From Aeromicrobium sp. Root344 (lineage in GTDB: Bacteria; Actinomycetota; Actinomycetes; Propionibacteriales; Nocardioidaceae), in the NCBI RefSeq assembly GCF_001425755.1, contig NZ_LMDH01000001.1:1090474-1154473 (forward strand): a stretch of 64,000 bases of DNA, written 5' to 3'. Below the pieces are notes generated by a model. That model was not told the origin of the DNA, did no database searches, and saw nothing but the letters and a program-made list of their open reading frames with translations. The position numbers and the translations under genes were made by a program. The number at the start of each line of letters is the position of its first letter. Position 1 is the stretch's first letter. Below are positions 41,263-50,219 of the stretch, in pieces.

Positions 41263-42447
41263 ATGTACGTCGCCCTGACAGCCGACCAGCTTCGCCTTCG
41301 TGACGAGCTGAAGGGCTACTTCTCCGAGCTGGTCACCCCTGAGCGAAGGGCTGCGCTTGCAGCGTCCTCCGGCGAGTTCGGGGACGTCACGGTCTACAAG
41401 GACGTCATCCGCCAGCTCGGCGCCGACGGCTGGCTCGGCATGGGCTGGCCCGAGGAGTGGGGCGGGCAGAACCGCTCGATGGTCGACGAGCTGATCTTCA
41501 CCAACGTCGCCGCGGTCGCGGGCGTGCCGATCCCCTACCTGACGCTCAACACCGTGGGCCCCACGATCATGCGCTACGGCACGCAGGAGCAGAAGGAGTA
41601 CTTCCTTCCCCGGATCGTCCAGGGCGAGCTGCACTTCTCGATCGGCTACTCCGAGCCCGGCTCCGGCACCGACCTGGCGTCGCTGCGCACGCGCGCCGAG
41701 CTCGACGAGTCGACCGGCGAGTGGGTCATCAACGGCCAGAAGATGTGGACCTCGCTGATCCAGTACGCCGACTGGATCTGGATGGCCTGCCGCACCGACC
41801 CCGACCTGCCCCGTCACAAGGGCCTGTCGATGATCCTCGTTCCGGCGGACGCCAAGGGCTTCTCCTACACGCCGGTCCACACGCTCGCCGGGGTCGGCAC
41901 GAGCGCGACGTACTACGACGACGTACGCGTGCCGGCCGACAACCTCATCGGCGGCCGCGGCGGCGGCTGGGCGCTCATCACCAACCAGCTCAACCGGGAG
42001 CGCGTCGCGCTCACCTCGTCGGCGCCCCTGGTGCACTCGATCGAGCTCGTCACCGACTGGGCGCAGCAGACCAAGGACGCCTACGGCGTACGCATCATCG
42101 ACCACGAGTGGGTGCAGATCCTGCTCGGCCGAGCCCAGGCGCGCACGGATGCCCTGACCCTGATGGGCTGGAAGCTCGCGACCGAGATCGACACGCTCTC
42201 GCCGGCCGACGCCTCGGCGATCAAGGTCTACGGCTCGGAGCTCGCGATCGAGGTCTACCGCGCGCTCAAGGAGGTCGTCGGCCCTGCCGCCGGCATCGCC
42301 GCCGACTCCCCCGGTGCCGTGCTCGCCGGCCGGCTCGAGCGCTACTTCCGCTCGTCGCTCGTGATGACGTTCGGTGGCGGCACCAACGAGATCCAGCGCG
42401 ACATCATCGGCTACGTCGGACTCGGCCTCCCGGCCGCACAGCGCTAG
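41263..42447 (+). CDS. fadE26: Steroid acyl-CoA dehydrogenase, FadE26 (ChsE4) type
   Basis: A 394-residue acyl-CoA dehydrogenase: N-terminal helical domain, LHFSIGYSEPGSGTDLASLRTRAELDESTGEWVINGQKMWTSLIQYADWIWMACRTD (flavin-contact region, about 125-180) and the C-terminal VMTFGGGTNEIQRDIIGYVGLGLP. In M. tuberculosis FadE26 pairs with FadE27 as an alpha2beta2 enzyme (ChsE4-ChsE5) that dehydrogenates C27 steroid-26-oyl-CoA. The gene order here, fadE26-fadE27-fadD17, is identical to Rv3504-Rv3506. The transcript appears leaderless. Confidence 0.92.
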   Translation: MYVALTADQLRLRDELKGYFSELVTPERRAALAASSGEFGDVTVYKDVIRQLGADGWLGMGWPEEWGGQNRSMVDELIFTNVAAVAGVPIPYLTLNTVGPTIMRYGTQEQKEYFLPRIVQGELHFSIGYSEPGSGTDLASLRTRAELDESTGEWVINGQKMWTSLIQYADWIWMACRTDPDLPRHKGLSMILVPADAKGFSYTPVHTLAGVGTSATYYDDVRVPADNLIGGRGGGWALITNQLNRERVALTSSAPLVHSIELVTDWAQQTKDAYGVRIIDHEWVQILLGRAQARTDALTLMGWKLATEIDTLSPADASAIKVYGSELAIEVYRALKEVVGPAAGIAADSPGAVLAGRLERYFRSSLVMTFGGGTNEIQRDIIGYVGLGLPAAQR

Positions 42448-42455
42448 GACATCGC

Positions 42456-43538
42456 ATGGACTTCACGTTCTCTCCCGAGGCCGACGACGCCGCCGCGCTG
42501 GCCGCGACGATCCTGGCCGACCACACCAAGCCCGAGCGGCTGGCCGAGGTCGAAGCTGCCGGCGACCGCTTCGACGCCGTGCTGTGGCGCGCGCTCGGGG
42601 ACGCCGGTCTGCGCAGCCTCACGACCCCCGAGGCGCACGACGGGGCGGGGCTCGGCCTCGTCGAGCTGTGCCGCGTGCTGGTCGAGGTCGGCCGGACCGT
42701 CGCCCCGGTACCGCTCGCCACCGACGCCGCCGCACGCTTCTTCCTCAGGGAGCGCGGCAGCGCCGAGCAGCAGCGTCTCGGGTTCGCCGCCGACGTCCTG
42801 AGCTGCGCGATCACCGAGGAGCACGACCACGCCCCGACGGCACCGACCACCACGGCGATCGTCGACGGTGAGGCGTACGTGCTGACCGGCACCAAGTACC
42901 TCGTCCCGGCCGCCACCGTCGCGACCTCGTTCCTCGTGAGCGCCTCGACTGCCGACGGCGCCGCGGTCTTCCTCGTCGACGCCGGCACCAGCGGCCTCGG
43001 CGTCCGGGAGCAGCACCTCAGCGACGGCGACGTGGCGGGACTCCTGGAGCTCGACGACGTACGCGTGCCGGCCGACCGCCGGATCGACGATGCCGCGCAC
43101 CTGGCCGACCTCCTCACGGTCGCCTCCTGCGCTGTTCAGCTCGGCGTCACCGAGGGTGCGGTCGCCCTGACGGCGGAGTACGCCAAGACGCGCCAGCAGT
43201 TCGACCGGCCGATCGCGACGTTCCAAGCGGTCTCGCAGCGGCTCGCCGACGGCTACATCGACACCCGGTTCCAGGCGCTCACGGTGTGGCAGGCGGCCTG
43301 GCGGCTCGCCGAGGGCCTGCCTGCCGAGGAAGCCATCGCCACGGCCAAGCTCTGGGCCGCCGACGCCGGGCACCGCATCGCGCACACGACGGTGCACGTC
43401 CATGGCGGCGTCGGGGTCGACCTCGACGGCGTCGCGCACCGCTACTTCACCGCCGCGACACGCTACGAGCAGCAGTACGGCGGGGCGACGGAGCAGGCGC
43501 TGCGCCTCGGCCGGCTCCTGGCCGCCGGACCCGCGTGA
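42456..43538 (+). CDS. fadE27: Steroid acyl-CoA dehydrogenase, FadE27 (ChsE5) type
   Basis: A 360-residue, more divergent acyl-CoA dehydrogenase. An N-terminal FSPEADDAAALAATILADH segment is followed by LRSLTTPEAHDGAGLGLVELCRVLVEVGRTVAP, then VASCAVQLGVTEGAVALTAEYAKTRQQFDRPIATFQAVSQRLAD and the VHVHGGVGVDLDGVAHRYF block. It lacks the SEPGSGTD flavin segment of FadE26, as expected for the second subunit of a heteromeric steroid ACAD. 8 bases after fadE26; its stop overlaps fadD17 (GTGA). Confidence 0.92.
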   Translation: MDFTFSPEADDAAALAATILADHTKPERLAEVEAAGDRFDAVLWRALGDAGLRSLTTPEAHDGAGLGLVELCRVLVEVGRTVAPVPLATDAAARFFLRERGSAEQQRLGFAADVLSCAITEEHDHAPTAPTTTAIVDGEAYVLTGTKYLVPAATVATSFLVSASTADGAAVFLVDAGTSGLGVREQHLSDGDVAGLLELDDVRVPADRRIDDAAHLADLLTVASCAVQLGVTEGAVALTAEYAKTRQQFDRPIATFQAVSQRLADGYIDTRFQALTVWQAAWRLAEGLPAEEAIATAKLWAADAGHRIAHTTVHVHGGVGVDLDGVAHRYFTAATRYEQQYGGATEQALRLGRLLAAGPA

Positions 43539-45079
43539 CCATCCGGGACCTCCTCCTGGCGCGTGCCGAGCAGGACACCCCGGCACTGCTGACCCACGAA
43601 CGTACGTGGACGTGGCGGGAGCTCGTCGCCGACGCCTCGGCGCGGGCTGCGGCTCTGCGTCGCGCCCTCGATCCGGAGCGGCCGCCGCACGTCGGGCTGT
43701 TGATGGACAACACGGCGGAGATGCTGCTCGGCCTCGCCGCCGCGGGGCTCGGCGGGCACGTTGCCGTGGGCATCAACAGCACCCGCCGCGGCGACGCGAT
43801 CGTGGCGGACCTCGAGCGGGCGGACGTGCAGGTGCTGCTCACGGACGCTACGCAGCGGCACCTCCTGGACGGGCTCGACCTGTCCGGCATCCGGGTGATC
43901 GACACGGACGCGCCCGACTGGGCGGGTGCAGAAAAGGTCCTTGAGCCTGTCGAAAGGACACCAACGAAAGCCTCCCTCTTCATGCTGATCTTCACGTCGG
44001 GCACCAGCGGCCGGCCCAAGGCTGTACGCATCACGCACGAGAAGGTGACCTATCCGGGGGCGTACCTCAGCGAGCGGTTCGGGCTCACCGCCCACGACGT
44101 GCACTACGTCGCGATGCCCCTGTTCCACTCCAACGCCGTGATGGCGGGCTGGGCACCGGCGCTCGTCACGGGCGCCGCGGTGGCCCTGCGGGAGAAGTTC
44201 TCGGCGTCGGAGTTCCTGTCGGACATACGCCGCTTCGGCGCGACGTACGCGTCGTACGTCGGCAAGCCCCTGACGTACGTGCTCGCGACGCCGGAGCGCC
44301 CCGACGACGCGGACAACCCGCTGCGGCTGGTGTTCGGCAACGAGGCCGGCGACCGGGACATCCGTGCGTTCGGGGAGCGGTTCGGGTGCGTGGTCGTCGA
44401 CGGGTTCGGCTCGACCGAGAACGCCGTCATCGTCAGCCGGATCGAGGGCACCCCCGCCGGCGCGCTGGGCTGGCCGGGCGAGGGGGTGGCCGTGCTCGAC
44501 CCCGAGACCGGCGTCGAGTGCCCGAGGGCCGAGCTCGACGAGGACGGCCAGGTGCTCAACCTGGACGAGTGCGTCGGCGAGCTCGTCAACACCACCGGCG
44601 CCGGGCAGTTCGCCGGCTACTACAACGACGACGAGGCGACGGCCGAGCGGATGCGCGGCGGCATGTACTGGTCGGGCGACCTCGCCTACCGCGACGCCGA
44701 GGGGTGGGTCTGGTTCGCCGGGCGTACGGCCGCGTGGCTACGGGTCGACGGCGAGAACCTCGCGTGTGCTCCGATCGAGCGGATCCTCCTGCGGCATCCA
44801 GCGATCGACCAGGCCGCCGTCTACGCCGTGCCGGACGAGCGCTCCGGCGACCAGGTGGCGGCGGCGCTGGTGCTGCGCGGCGAGCTGGGGCCGGACGACT
44901 TCGCGTGGTTCCTCGACGAGCAGGCCGACCTGTCGCCCAAGGCACGGCCGCGCTACGTACGTCTTGTCGACGACCTCCCGCGCACGGCGACGCACAAGGT
45001 GCTGCACCGCGAGCTGACCGCGGCCGGCACCACCGACGTCACGTGGACGAGGGAAGAACGCGGCACGGCGTACGCCTAG
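43535..45079 (+). CDS. fadD17: Steroid-CoA ligase, FadD17 type
   Basis: A 514-residue acyl-adenylate-forming enzyme. AMP motif: FMLIFTSGTSGRPKAVRITHEKV (about 149-171); VVDGFGSTENAVIVSR (A4-like); WSGDLAYRDAEGWVWFAGRTAAWLRVDGENLAC (hinge); the C-terminal DLPRTATHKVLHREL has the catalytic Lys. FadD17 activates C24 steroid side chains in mycobacteria. Start GTG 43535. A short palindromic repeat (43936-43959) lies inside the gene in a region encoding EKVLEPVERTPTK, with AT-richer codons than its surroundings; this looks like an in-frame insertion. Confidence 0.9.
   Translation: MTIRDLLLARAEQDTPALLTHERTWTWRELVADASARAAALRRALDPERPPHVGLLMDNTAEMLLGLAAAGLGGHVAVGINSTRRGDAIVADLERADVQVLLTDATQRHLLDGLDLSGIRVIDTDAPDWAGAEKVLEPVERTPTKASLFMLIFTSGTSGRPKAVRITHEKVTYPGAYLSERFGLTAHDVHYVAMPLFHSNAVMAGWAPALVTGAAVALREKFSASEFLSDIRRFGATYASYVGKPLTYVLATPERPDDADNPLRLVFGNEAGDRDIRAFGERFGCVVVDGFGSTENAVIVSRIEGTPAGALGWPGEGVAVLDPETGVECPRAELDEDGQVLNLDECVGELVNTTGAGQFAGYYNDDEATAERMRGGMYWSGDLAYRDAEGWVWFAGRTAAWLRVDGENLACAPIERILLRHPAIDQAAVYAVPDERSGDQVAAALVLRGELGPDDFAWFLDEQADLSPKARPRYVRLVDDLPRTATHKVLHRELTAAGTTDVTWTREERGTAYA
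43936..43959. repeat. REP-like palindromic repeat inside fadD17
   Basis: The stem GTCCTT/AAGGAC encloses GAGCCTGTCG. The word CTTGAGCCTGTCGAAAGG is, from memory, a dispersed intergenic palindrome in many high-GC genomes. Here it is translated in frame. Confidence 0.6.
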
Positions 45080-45084
45080 CCCCA

Positions 45085-45143
45085 CGATGTCGGCACTTGT
45101 GCACCGGAATCGGGTCGATTCACCTGCACAAGTGCCGACATCG
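45085..45143. terminator. Long inverted repeat between convergent fadD17 and nitronate monooxygenase genes
   Basis: Perfect 19-bp arms, CGATGTCGGCACTTGTGCA (45085-45103) and its complement at 45125-45143, with a 21-base loop and further outer CCC/GGG pairing. Probably a bidirectional terminator. Confidence 0.75.
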
Positions 45144-45150
45144 CGGGGGT

Positions 45151-46248
45151 TCAGAGCGACGACAGGCGCTTGACGGTCTCTTCGTACTCGTTGATCAGGT
45201 CGGCCATGACCTCGGCGACGGGGCGGACCTCGTTCATCGAGCCGACGATCTGGCCCACCGGCATCGAGATGACGTCGGGGTTGCCGGCGGAGTTCATCCG
45301 GCTGTGCGCGTCGGCCACCAGCAGGTTCTGCAGCGGCATCGGCAGCGGTGACGGTGCCTCCTCCTCGTCCCACGCCTGCGTCCACTTGGTCTTGAGCAGG
45401 CGGGCGGGCTTGCCGGTGTAGATGCGCGTCCGCACGGTGTCGGCGCTCGACGCCCGCAGGAACGCCTCGGTCATGCCGGCGTTGGTGTTGAGGTTCTGGT
45501 ACTCCTCGGTCGTCAGCCACACGGAGCCGGTCCACACACCCTGCGCGCCGAGCGCGAGCGACGCCGCGACCTGGCGGCCACGACCGATGCCGCCGGCGCC
45601 GAGGACCGCGACGTCGGGTCCCACCGCGTCGACGATCTCCGGGGTCAGCACCATGCTGGCGATCTCGCCGGTGTGCCCGCCGGCCTCGTAGCCCTGCGCG
45701 ATGATGATGTCGACGCCGTTGGCGACGTGCGACAGCGCGTGCTTCGCCGCTCCGGCCAACGCGGCAACCTGCACGCCGGCCGCGTGCGCCTGGTCGATGA
45801 CGTCCTTGGGCGGCGAGCCCAGCGCGTTGGCGATCAGCACGGGCCGGTGGTTGAGCGCCACGTCGACGTGTGAGCGGGCGACGGAGTGCAGCCAGCCGAG
45901 GACGCCGTCACGGCCCTCACCCTCGGGCAGCGGCGGCACGCCGAGCTGTTGCAAGGTGCGCTCGACGAAGCTGATGTGCTCGTCGGGGATCATCGCCTTG
46001 AGGTCGACGGCCTTGCCCTCGGTCGGCACCTTCATCGGCATCACGACGTCGACGCCGTACGGCTTGCCGTCCGTGTTGTCGTCGAGCCAGTCGAGGGTGC
46101 GGTCGAGCTCGTCAGCGTCGTTGAAGCGTACGGCGCCGAGCACGCCCAGACCACCGGCGCGTGAGACTGCCGCGGCGACGTGCTCGGAGGGGGTGAAGGC
46201 GAAGATCGGGTACTGGATCCCGAAGCGGTCGCAGAGCTCAGTGCGCAT
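45151..46248 (-). CDS. Nitronate monooxygenase-family flavoprotein
   Basis: A 365-residue TIM-barrel FMN protein: IQYPIFAFTPSEHVAAAVSRAGGLGVLGAVRF (about 11-42), IIIAQGYEAGGHTGE (the H-containing FMN loop) and AVLGAGGIGRGRQVAASLALGAQGVWTGSVWLTTEEY (phosphate-binding). Related proteins in steroid-degrading actinobacteria (IpdC in the ring-degradation pathway and others) act on CoA thioesters rather than nitronates, so the family name may mislead. It is downstream of fadD19 with an 11-base overlap and would share its KstR control. Confidence 0.85.
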   Translation of the reverse strand: MRTELCDRFGIQYPIFAFTPSEHVAAAVSRAGGLGVLGAVRFNDADELDRTLDWLDDNTDGKPYGVDVVMPMKVPTEGKAVDLKAMIPDEHISFVERTLQQLGVPPLPEGEGRDGVLGWLHSVARSHVDVALNHRPVLIANALGSPPKDVIDQAHAAGVQVAALAGAAKHALSHVANGVDIIIAQGYEAGGHTGEIASMVLTPEIVDAVGPDVAVLGAGGIGRGRQVAASLALGAQGVWTGSVWLTTEEYQNLNTNAGMTEAFLRASSADTVRTRIYTGKPARLLKTKWTQAWDEEEAPSPLPMPLQNLLVADAHSRMNSAGNPDVISMPVGQIVGSMNEVRPVAEVMADLINEYEETVKRLSSL

Positions 46249-47869
46249 CGGCGACAGCTCCCTGTGCGGCCTCGGCGATGTCCTTGGCGGCCGGGTAGTT
46301 GGCCTTGCCCGTGGCGGTGCGCGGGATCTCCTCGACGTACGCGACGGACCGCGGCAGCTTGTAGCCGGACAGCAGCGTGCGGAGGTGGGTCTGCAGGTCC
46401 TCGAGCGTGGGCGGCTCGTCGGACCGGGACTGGATGACCGCCGAGACGTGGTGGCCCCACTTCTCGTCGGGCAGGCCGACCACGAGGGCGTCGTACACGT
46501 CGGGGTGGCTCTTGAGCGCCATCTCGACCTCTTCGGGGTAGACCTTCTCGCCGCCGGTGTTGATGCAGTTGGAGCCGCGGCCCAGCAGCGTCACCTTGTT
46601 GTCCTTCTCGATGCGGGCGTAGTCGCCGGGCACGGAGTAGCGCGTGCCGTCGACCTCGAGGAACGTACGCGCCGACTTCTCCTCGTCGCGGTAGTAGCCC
46701 AGCGGGACACTGCCGGAACGGGCGAGCCGGCCGATCGCGCCGATGTTGGCCGGGTCGATCGGCTGGTTGTGGTCGTTGAGCACGACGGTCTCGGCACCGA
46801 GGGCGACGACCGGGCCCTGGCCCTGGATGTTGTCGCTGTCCTGCAAGCCGGTGCCGGAGAACCCGGTCTCGGACGAGCCGATCGAGTCGGTGAAGAACGC
46901 GTTGGGGAACGCCTTCATCCAGACCTCCTTGACCGGGCGGCTGAAGATCGCGGCACTGCTGGCGATCGCGACGAGCGAGCTGCCGTCGTAGCTGCCGGCG
47001 CCGTACGCCTCGATCAGCGGACGTGCCATGGCGTCGCCGGTCATGAAGATCAGCTGCACCTTCTCGCGGTCGATGATTCGCCAGGTCTCGTCGGCTTTGA
47101 ACGTCGGCTCGAGGATCGTGAGGTGCCCCGCGAACAGGTGCATCAGCATCGCGGCCTGGGCGCCGCCGTGCATCAGCGGACTGAGCGGGAACGTCACCAT
47201 GGGATCGGTGGTCCTGGCGTTCTCGGACTGCGTGAACTCCTCGATCCGTTCGCCGGTCATGAAGTCGATGCCGCCACCGAGCACGCGCCAGAAGTCCTCG
47301 TGGCGCCACATGACGCCCTTGGGGAAGCCGGTCGTGCCGCCGGTGTAGACGATGTAGAGGTCGTCGCCGCTGCGCGCCTCGAAGTCACGATCGGCGCTCT
47401 GGCCGGCCAGCGCCTCGTCCCACGTGATGCCGCCGAACGGCGTCAGGTCGGCGTCGCTGTCAGGGTCCGTCGGGTCGGGCATCGCCACGATCGTCTTGAC
47501 GGCCGGGTGGTTCGGGACCGTACGGGCGACCATGCCGGCGTACGGGCGCTCGTGCAGCAGCGCGACCATGTCGGAGTTGTCGATGAGGTAGCTGAGCTCA
47601 TTCTCGACGTAGCGGTAGTTGACGTTGATCGCGACGGCGCGGATCTTGAAGATCGCCAGCAGCGACACCACGTGCTCGAGGCTGTTCTTGGCGTAGATCC
47701 CGACGTGGTCGCCCTTGCCGATGCCCTGGGACGCAAGGAAGTGCGCGAGCTGGTTGGCCTGCGACTCCAGCTCGGCGTAGGTCAGCTTGCGGGGCCCGAC
47801 CTGGAGGATCGGACGGTCGGGTACGGCGTCGACGGCGTGCTCGAACAAGTCGGCAATGTTCAGTGGCAT
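46238..47869 (-). CDS. fadD19: Steroid-CoA ligase, FadD19 type
   Basis: A 543-residue acyl-CoA ligase. YIVYTGGTTGFPKGVMWRHEDFWRVLGGGIDF is the P-loop with the FadD19-like continuation; TDSIGSSETGF (A4), YSVPGDYARIEKDNKVTLLGRGSNCINTGGEKVYPEEVE (hinge), and IPRTATGKANYPAAK (catalytic Lys) follow. Mycobacterial FadD19 ligates CoA to the C26 acid of the intact C27 side chain. As in M. tuberculosis it is divergent from echA19, with a KstR-type operator between. The promoter seems leaderless: TAGTCT ends 7 bases before the ATG. Confidence 0.92.
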   Translation of the reverse strand: MPLNIADLFEHAVDAVPDRPILQVGPRKLTYAELESQANQLAHFLASQGIGKGDHVGIYAKNSLEHVVSLLAIFKIRAVAINVNYRYVENELSYLIDNSDMVALLHERPYAGMVARTVPNHPAVKTIVAMPDPTDPDSDADLTPFGGITWDEALAGQSADRDFEARSGDDLYIVYTGGTTGFPKGVMWRHEDFWRVLGGGIDFMTGERIEEFTQSENARTTDPMVTFPLSPLMHGGAQAAMLMHLFAGHLTILEPTFKADETWRIIDREKVQLIFMTGDAMARPLIEAYGAGSYDGSSLVAIASSAAIFSRPVKEVWMKAFPNAFFTDSIGSSETGFSGTGLQDSDNIQGQGPVVALGAETVVLNDHNQPIDPANIGAIGRLARSGSVPLGYYRDEEKSARTFLEVDGTRYSVPGDYARIEKDNKVTLLGRGSNCINTGGEKVYPEEVEMALKSHPDVYDALVVGLPDEKWGHHVSAVIQSRSDEPPTLEDLQTHLRTLLSGYKLPRSVAYVEEIPRTATGKANYPAAKDIAEAAQGAVADAH

Positions 47870-47880
47870 GAGCCCAAGAC

Positions 47881-47894
47881 TAGAACACGTTCTC
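47881..47894. promoter_or_regulatory. KstR-type operator between fadD19 and echA19
   Basis: TAGAACACGTTCTC matches TnnAACnnGTTnnA except for the last base. It sits at the -35 position of the echA19 promoter (TACGCT at 47904-47909) and next to the fadD19 -10. Confidence 0.82.
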
Positions 47895-47916
47895 GTTTTT
47901 GACTACGCTCTCCTCC

Positions 47917-48711
47917 ATGTCCACCAACGCTGCCCACTGCCTCGTCGAGCTCGAAGGCAACACCCTCGTCGTCACGATGAACCGCCCCGAGGCGCGCAAC
48001 GCCCTCTCGGGCGAGATGCTCCAGATCATGGGCGAAGCCTGGGACCGGACCAACTCCGATCCCGACGTCAAGGTCGTGATCCTGACGGGTGCCGGTGGCT
48101 ACTTCTGCGCCGGTGCGGACCTGAAGTCGATGTCGTCGTCCTCGCCGTCCGACAAGTTCGAGTCCGGCGAGTTCGACCCCACGATCATCAAGCCGCTCCT
48201 CAAGGGCTTCCGGCTGACCAAGCCGCTCATCGCCGCCGTCGAGGGGCCCGCGATCGCCGGCGGCACCGAGATCCTGCAGGCCACCGACATCCGCGTGGCG
48301 GGCGAGTCCGCCCGGTTCGGCGTGTCCGAGCCGAAGTGGGGCCTCTATCCCTTGGGCGGTTCGGCCGTACGCCTGCCGCGCCAGCTCCCCTACACGGTGG
48401 CCGCCGACCTGCTCCTGACCGGCCGGCACATCAAGGCACCGGAGGCCAAGGAGATCGGCCTGATCGGGCATGTCGTCCCCGACGGCGAGGCGCTCGCCAA
48501 GGCACACGAGATCGCCGACATGATCGCCGCGAACGGCCCCCTCGCGGTGCAGGCCGTGCTCAAGACGATCCGCGACTCCGAGGGCAAGCACGAGGACGAC
48601 TGCTGGAAGGCCGACGCCGAGGTGGGTGCCGCGGTGTTCGCGTCCGAGGACGCCAAGGAGGGGCCCCGCGCGTTCGCCGAGCGCCGAGCCCCGCAGTTCC
48701 AGGGAAAGTAG
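47917..48711 (+). CDS. echA19: Steroid enoyl-CoA hydratase, EchA19 type
   Basis: A 264-residue crotonase: [35 protein letters not shown] (oxyanion hole Ala/Gly), [50 protein letters not shown] (catalytic Glu region). EchA19 hydrates C22/C24-unsaturated steroid CoA esters. ATG 47917 is chosen over TTG 47899: with TACGCT as -10 the mRNA would begin at or near the ATG, giving a leaderless gene. Confidence 0.92.
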   Translation: MSTNAAHCLVELEGNTLVVTMNRPEARNALSGEMLQIMGEAWDRTNSDPDVKVVILTGAGGYFCAGADLKSMSSSSPSDKFESGEFDPTIIKPLLKGFRLTKPLIAAVEGPAIAGGTEILQATDIRVAGESARFGVSEPKWGLYPLGGSAVRLPRQLPYTVAADLLLTGRHIKAPEAKEIGLIGHVVPDGEALAKAHEIADMIAANGPLAVQAVLKTIRDSEGKHEDDCWKADAEVGAAVFASEDAKEGPRAFAERRAPQFQGK

Positions 48712-48777
48712 AGACGGCACAGGTTTTCTCATGACACATTGAGGCCATCGGGGTCCACCGTCTCCCAGGAGCTCGGC

Positions 48778-50145
48778 ATGAGCACTCCCGAAGTCACCAC
48801 CGACGTGTCGGCCCTGCCGCTCGCGCCCGACGTACCGATGGGCCTGCGGGAACGGTTGAGAACCGTCCAGCAGTTCCACACCGGGCCGGCACGGTTTCGC
48901 GACGCCGGCGGACCCGTGACGATGGTCCGTCTCGGCCCGCGTCGGTTCGTCCCGGTGTTCGCCGTCGTGACGTCGCCGGAGGGCGCGCACGACGTGCTCG
49001 CCGCCTCCGACGGTGCGTTCGACAAGGAGATGATCGTCCACGTCCAGAACCGGACATTCGGCGACAACTTGTTCAACCTGCCCCACGAGCGCTGGAAGCC
49101 TCGACGACGCACGATCCAACCGGTGTTCACCAAGAAGCAGGTCGGCACGTACGCCGGGCACATGGCGGTGACCGCGGAGGCGACGGCGACGACGCTGGCC
49201 GCCCACGGCACGGTCGACCTCGACGCCGAGATGCGCCACATGACGCTGCAGGTCCTGGGTCGATCCGTGCTCGGCCTCGACCTCGGTGACCGCGCGGAGG
49301 AGCTCGGCCCGCCGGTCAACCGGATGCTGCGCTGGAACACGGGCCGAGCCCTGCGTCCGGTGCGTGCCCCGATCTGGCTCCCGACGCCGGCCCGCCGCCG
49401 GTTCCACCAGGCACTGAAGGCGGTGCACGCCGTGGTCGACGACGCGATCGATCACGCTGCGGAGTCCGAGGACAGCGGACTGATCCGTCTGCTGCAGGAC
49501 GCGGTCGACCCGGTCACGGGCGAGCCGTTGACCAGGGCCCAGATCCGCGACGAGCTCATCGTCTTCATCATCGCCGGCCACGACACCACCGCGACGACCC
49601 TGAGCTACACGCTTTGGGCACTCGGCCGCGACCAGGTTCTCCAGGACCGGGTGGCGAGCGAGATCAGGGCGCTGGGCGACCGGCCGTTGACGATCGAGGA
49701 CGTACCGGACCTGCCGCTGACCGTGCAGGTGCTGCACGAGTCCCTCCGGTTGTGCCCGCCCGCACCGGCGTTCGGCCGGCTCGCCATGCGCGAGGTCGTC
49801 GTCGGCGGCTTCCGGATCCCGGCCGGCACCAACGTCGTCGTCGGGGCATACGCCCTGCACCACGATCCGGCGCTGTGGGACGAGCCCGAGCGGTTCGACC
49901 CCGACCGGTTCAGCCCAGAGCGCAGCGAAGGCCGCAGCCGCTGGCAGTTCCTGCCGTTCGGCGCAGGTCCGCGGTCGTGCGTCGGCGACCACTTCGCGAT
50001 GCTCGAGGCCACGCTGGGACTCGCCACGATCGTGCGCGCTGTCCGTGTCGAGGCGCTCGGCGACGACTTCCCGCTCGCGCTCCCGTTCACGATGACCGCA
50101 GGAGGCCCGATCCCCGCCAAGGTCGCCGCCCGCCAGCCGCGCTGA
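48778..50145 (+). CDS. Cytochrome P450 (long, CYP138/CYP132-like)
   Basis: A 455-residue P450. I-helix oxygen-binding motif AGHDTTATT (about 268-276); ExxR in VLHESLRLCPP; PERF motif (WDEPERFDPDRF); heme loop FGAGPRSCVGDHFAMLEA with C401 as thiolate ligand. The length and the WKPRRRTIQPVFTKKQ block resemble the mycobacterial CYP4-like group rather than typical soluble actinobacterial P450s. AGGAG precedes the ATG. No KstR site is seen in its 66-base upstream gap, so it may be read through from echA19. Its substrate, possibly a sterol side chain, is unknown. Confidence 0.88.
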   Translation: MSTPEVTTDVSALPLAPDVPMGLRERLRTVQQFHTGPARFRDAGGPVTMVRLGPRRFVPVFAVVTSPEGAHDVLAASDGAFDKEMIVHVQNRTFGDNLFNLPHERWKPRRRTIQPVFTKKQVGTYAGHMAVTAEATATTLAAHGTVDLDAEMRHMTLQVLGRSVLGLDLGDRAEELGPPVNRMLRWNTGRALRPVRAPIWLPTPARRRFHQALKAVHAVVDDAIDHAAESEDSGLIRLLQDAVDPVTGEPLTRAQIRDELIVFIIAGHDTTATTLSYTLWALGRDQVLQDRVASEIRALGDRPLTIEDVPDLPLTVQVLHESLRLCPPAPAFGRLAMREVVVGGFRIPAGTNVVVGAYALHHDPALWDEPERFDPDRFSPERSEGRSRWQFLPFGAGPRSCVGDHFAMLEATLGLATIVRAVRVEALGDDFPLALPFTMTAGGPIPAKVAARQPR

Positions 50146-50149
50146 TCCC

Positions 50150-50214
50150 CCGAGATTTGGATTCGGGTGCACCACGCCACGCGAGATCGTGGTGCACCGG
50201 CATCCAAATCTCGG
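50150..50214. terminator. Two-stage long inverted repeat between convergent genes
   Basis: Outer arms CCGAGATTTGGAT (50150-50162) and its complement (50202-50214) plus inner arms GTGCACCACG (50067-type position, i.e. 50167-50176) and CGTGGTGCAC (50188-50197), separated by a small internal loop. It lies between the P450 and acyl-CoA ligase stops. Confidence 0.75.
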
Positions 50215-50219
50215 TTGGT

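Noticed and set aside
47860-50175. 771-residue minus-strand open frame opposite echA19 and the P450
   Set aside because: No domain is recognisable and the codon bias belongs to the opposite strand, where two clear enzymes lie.
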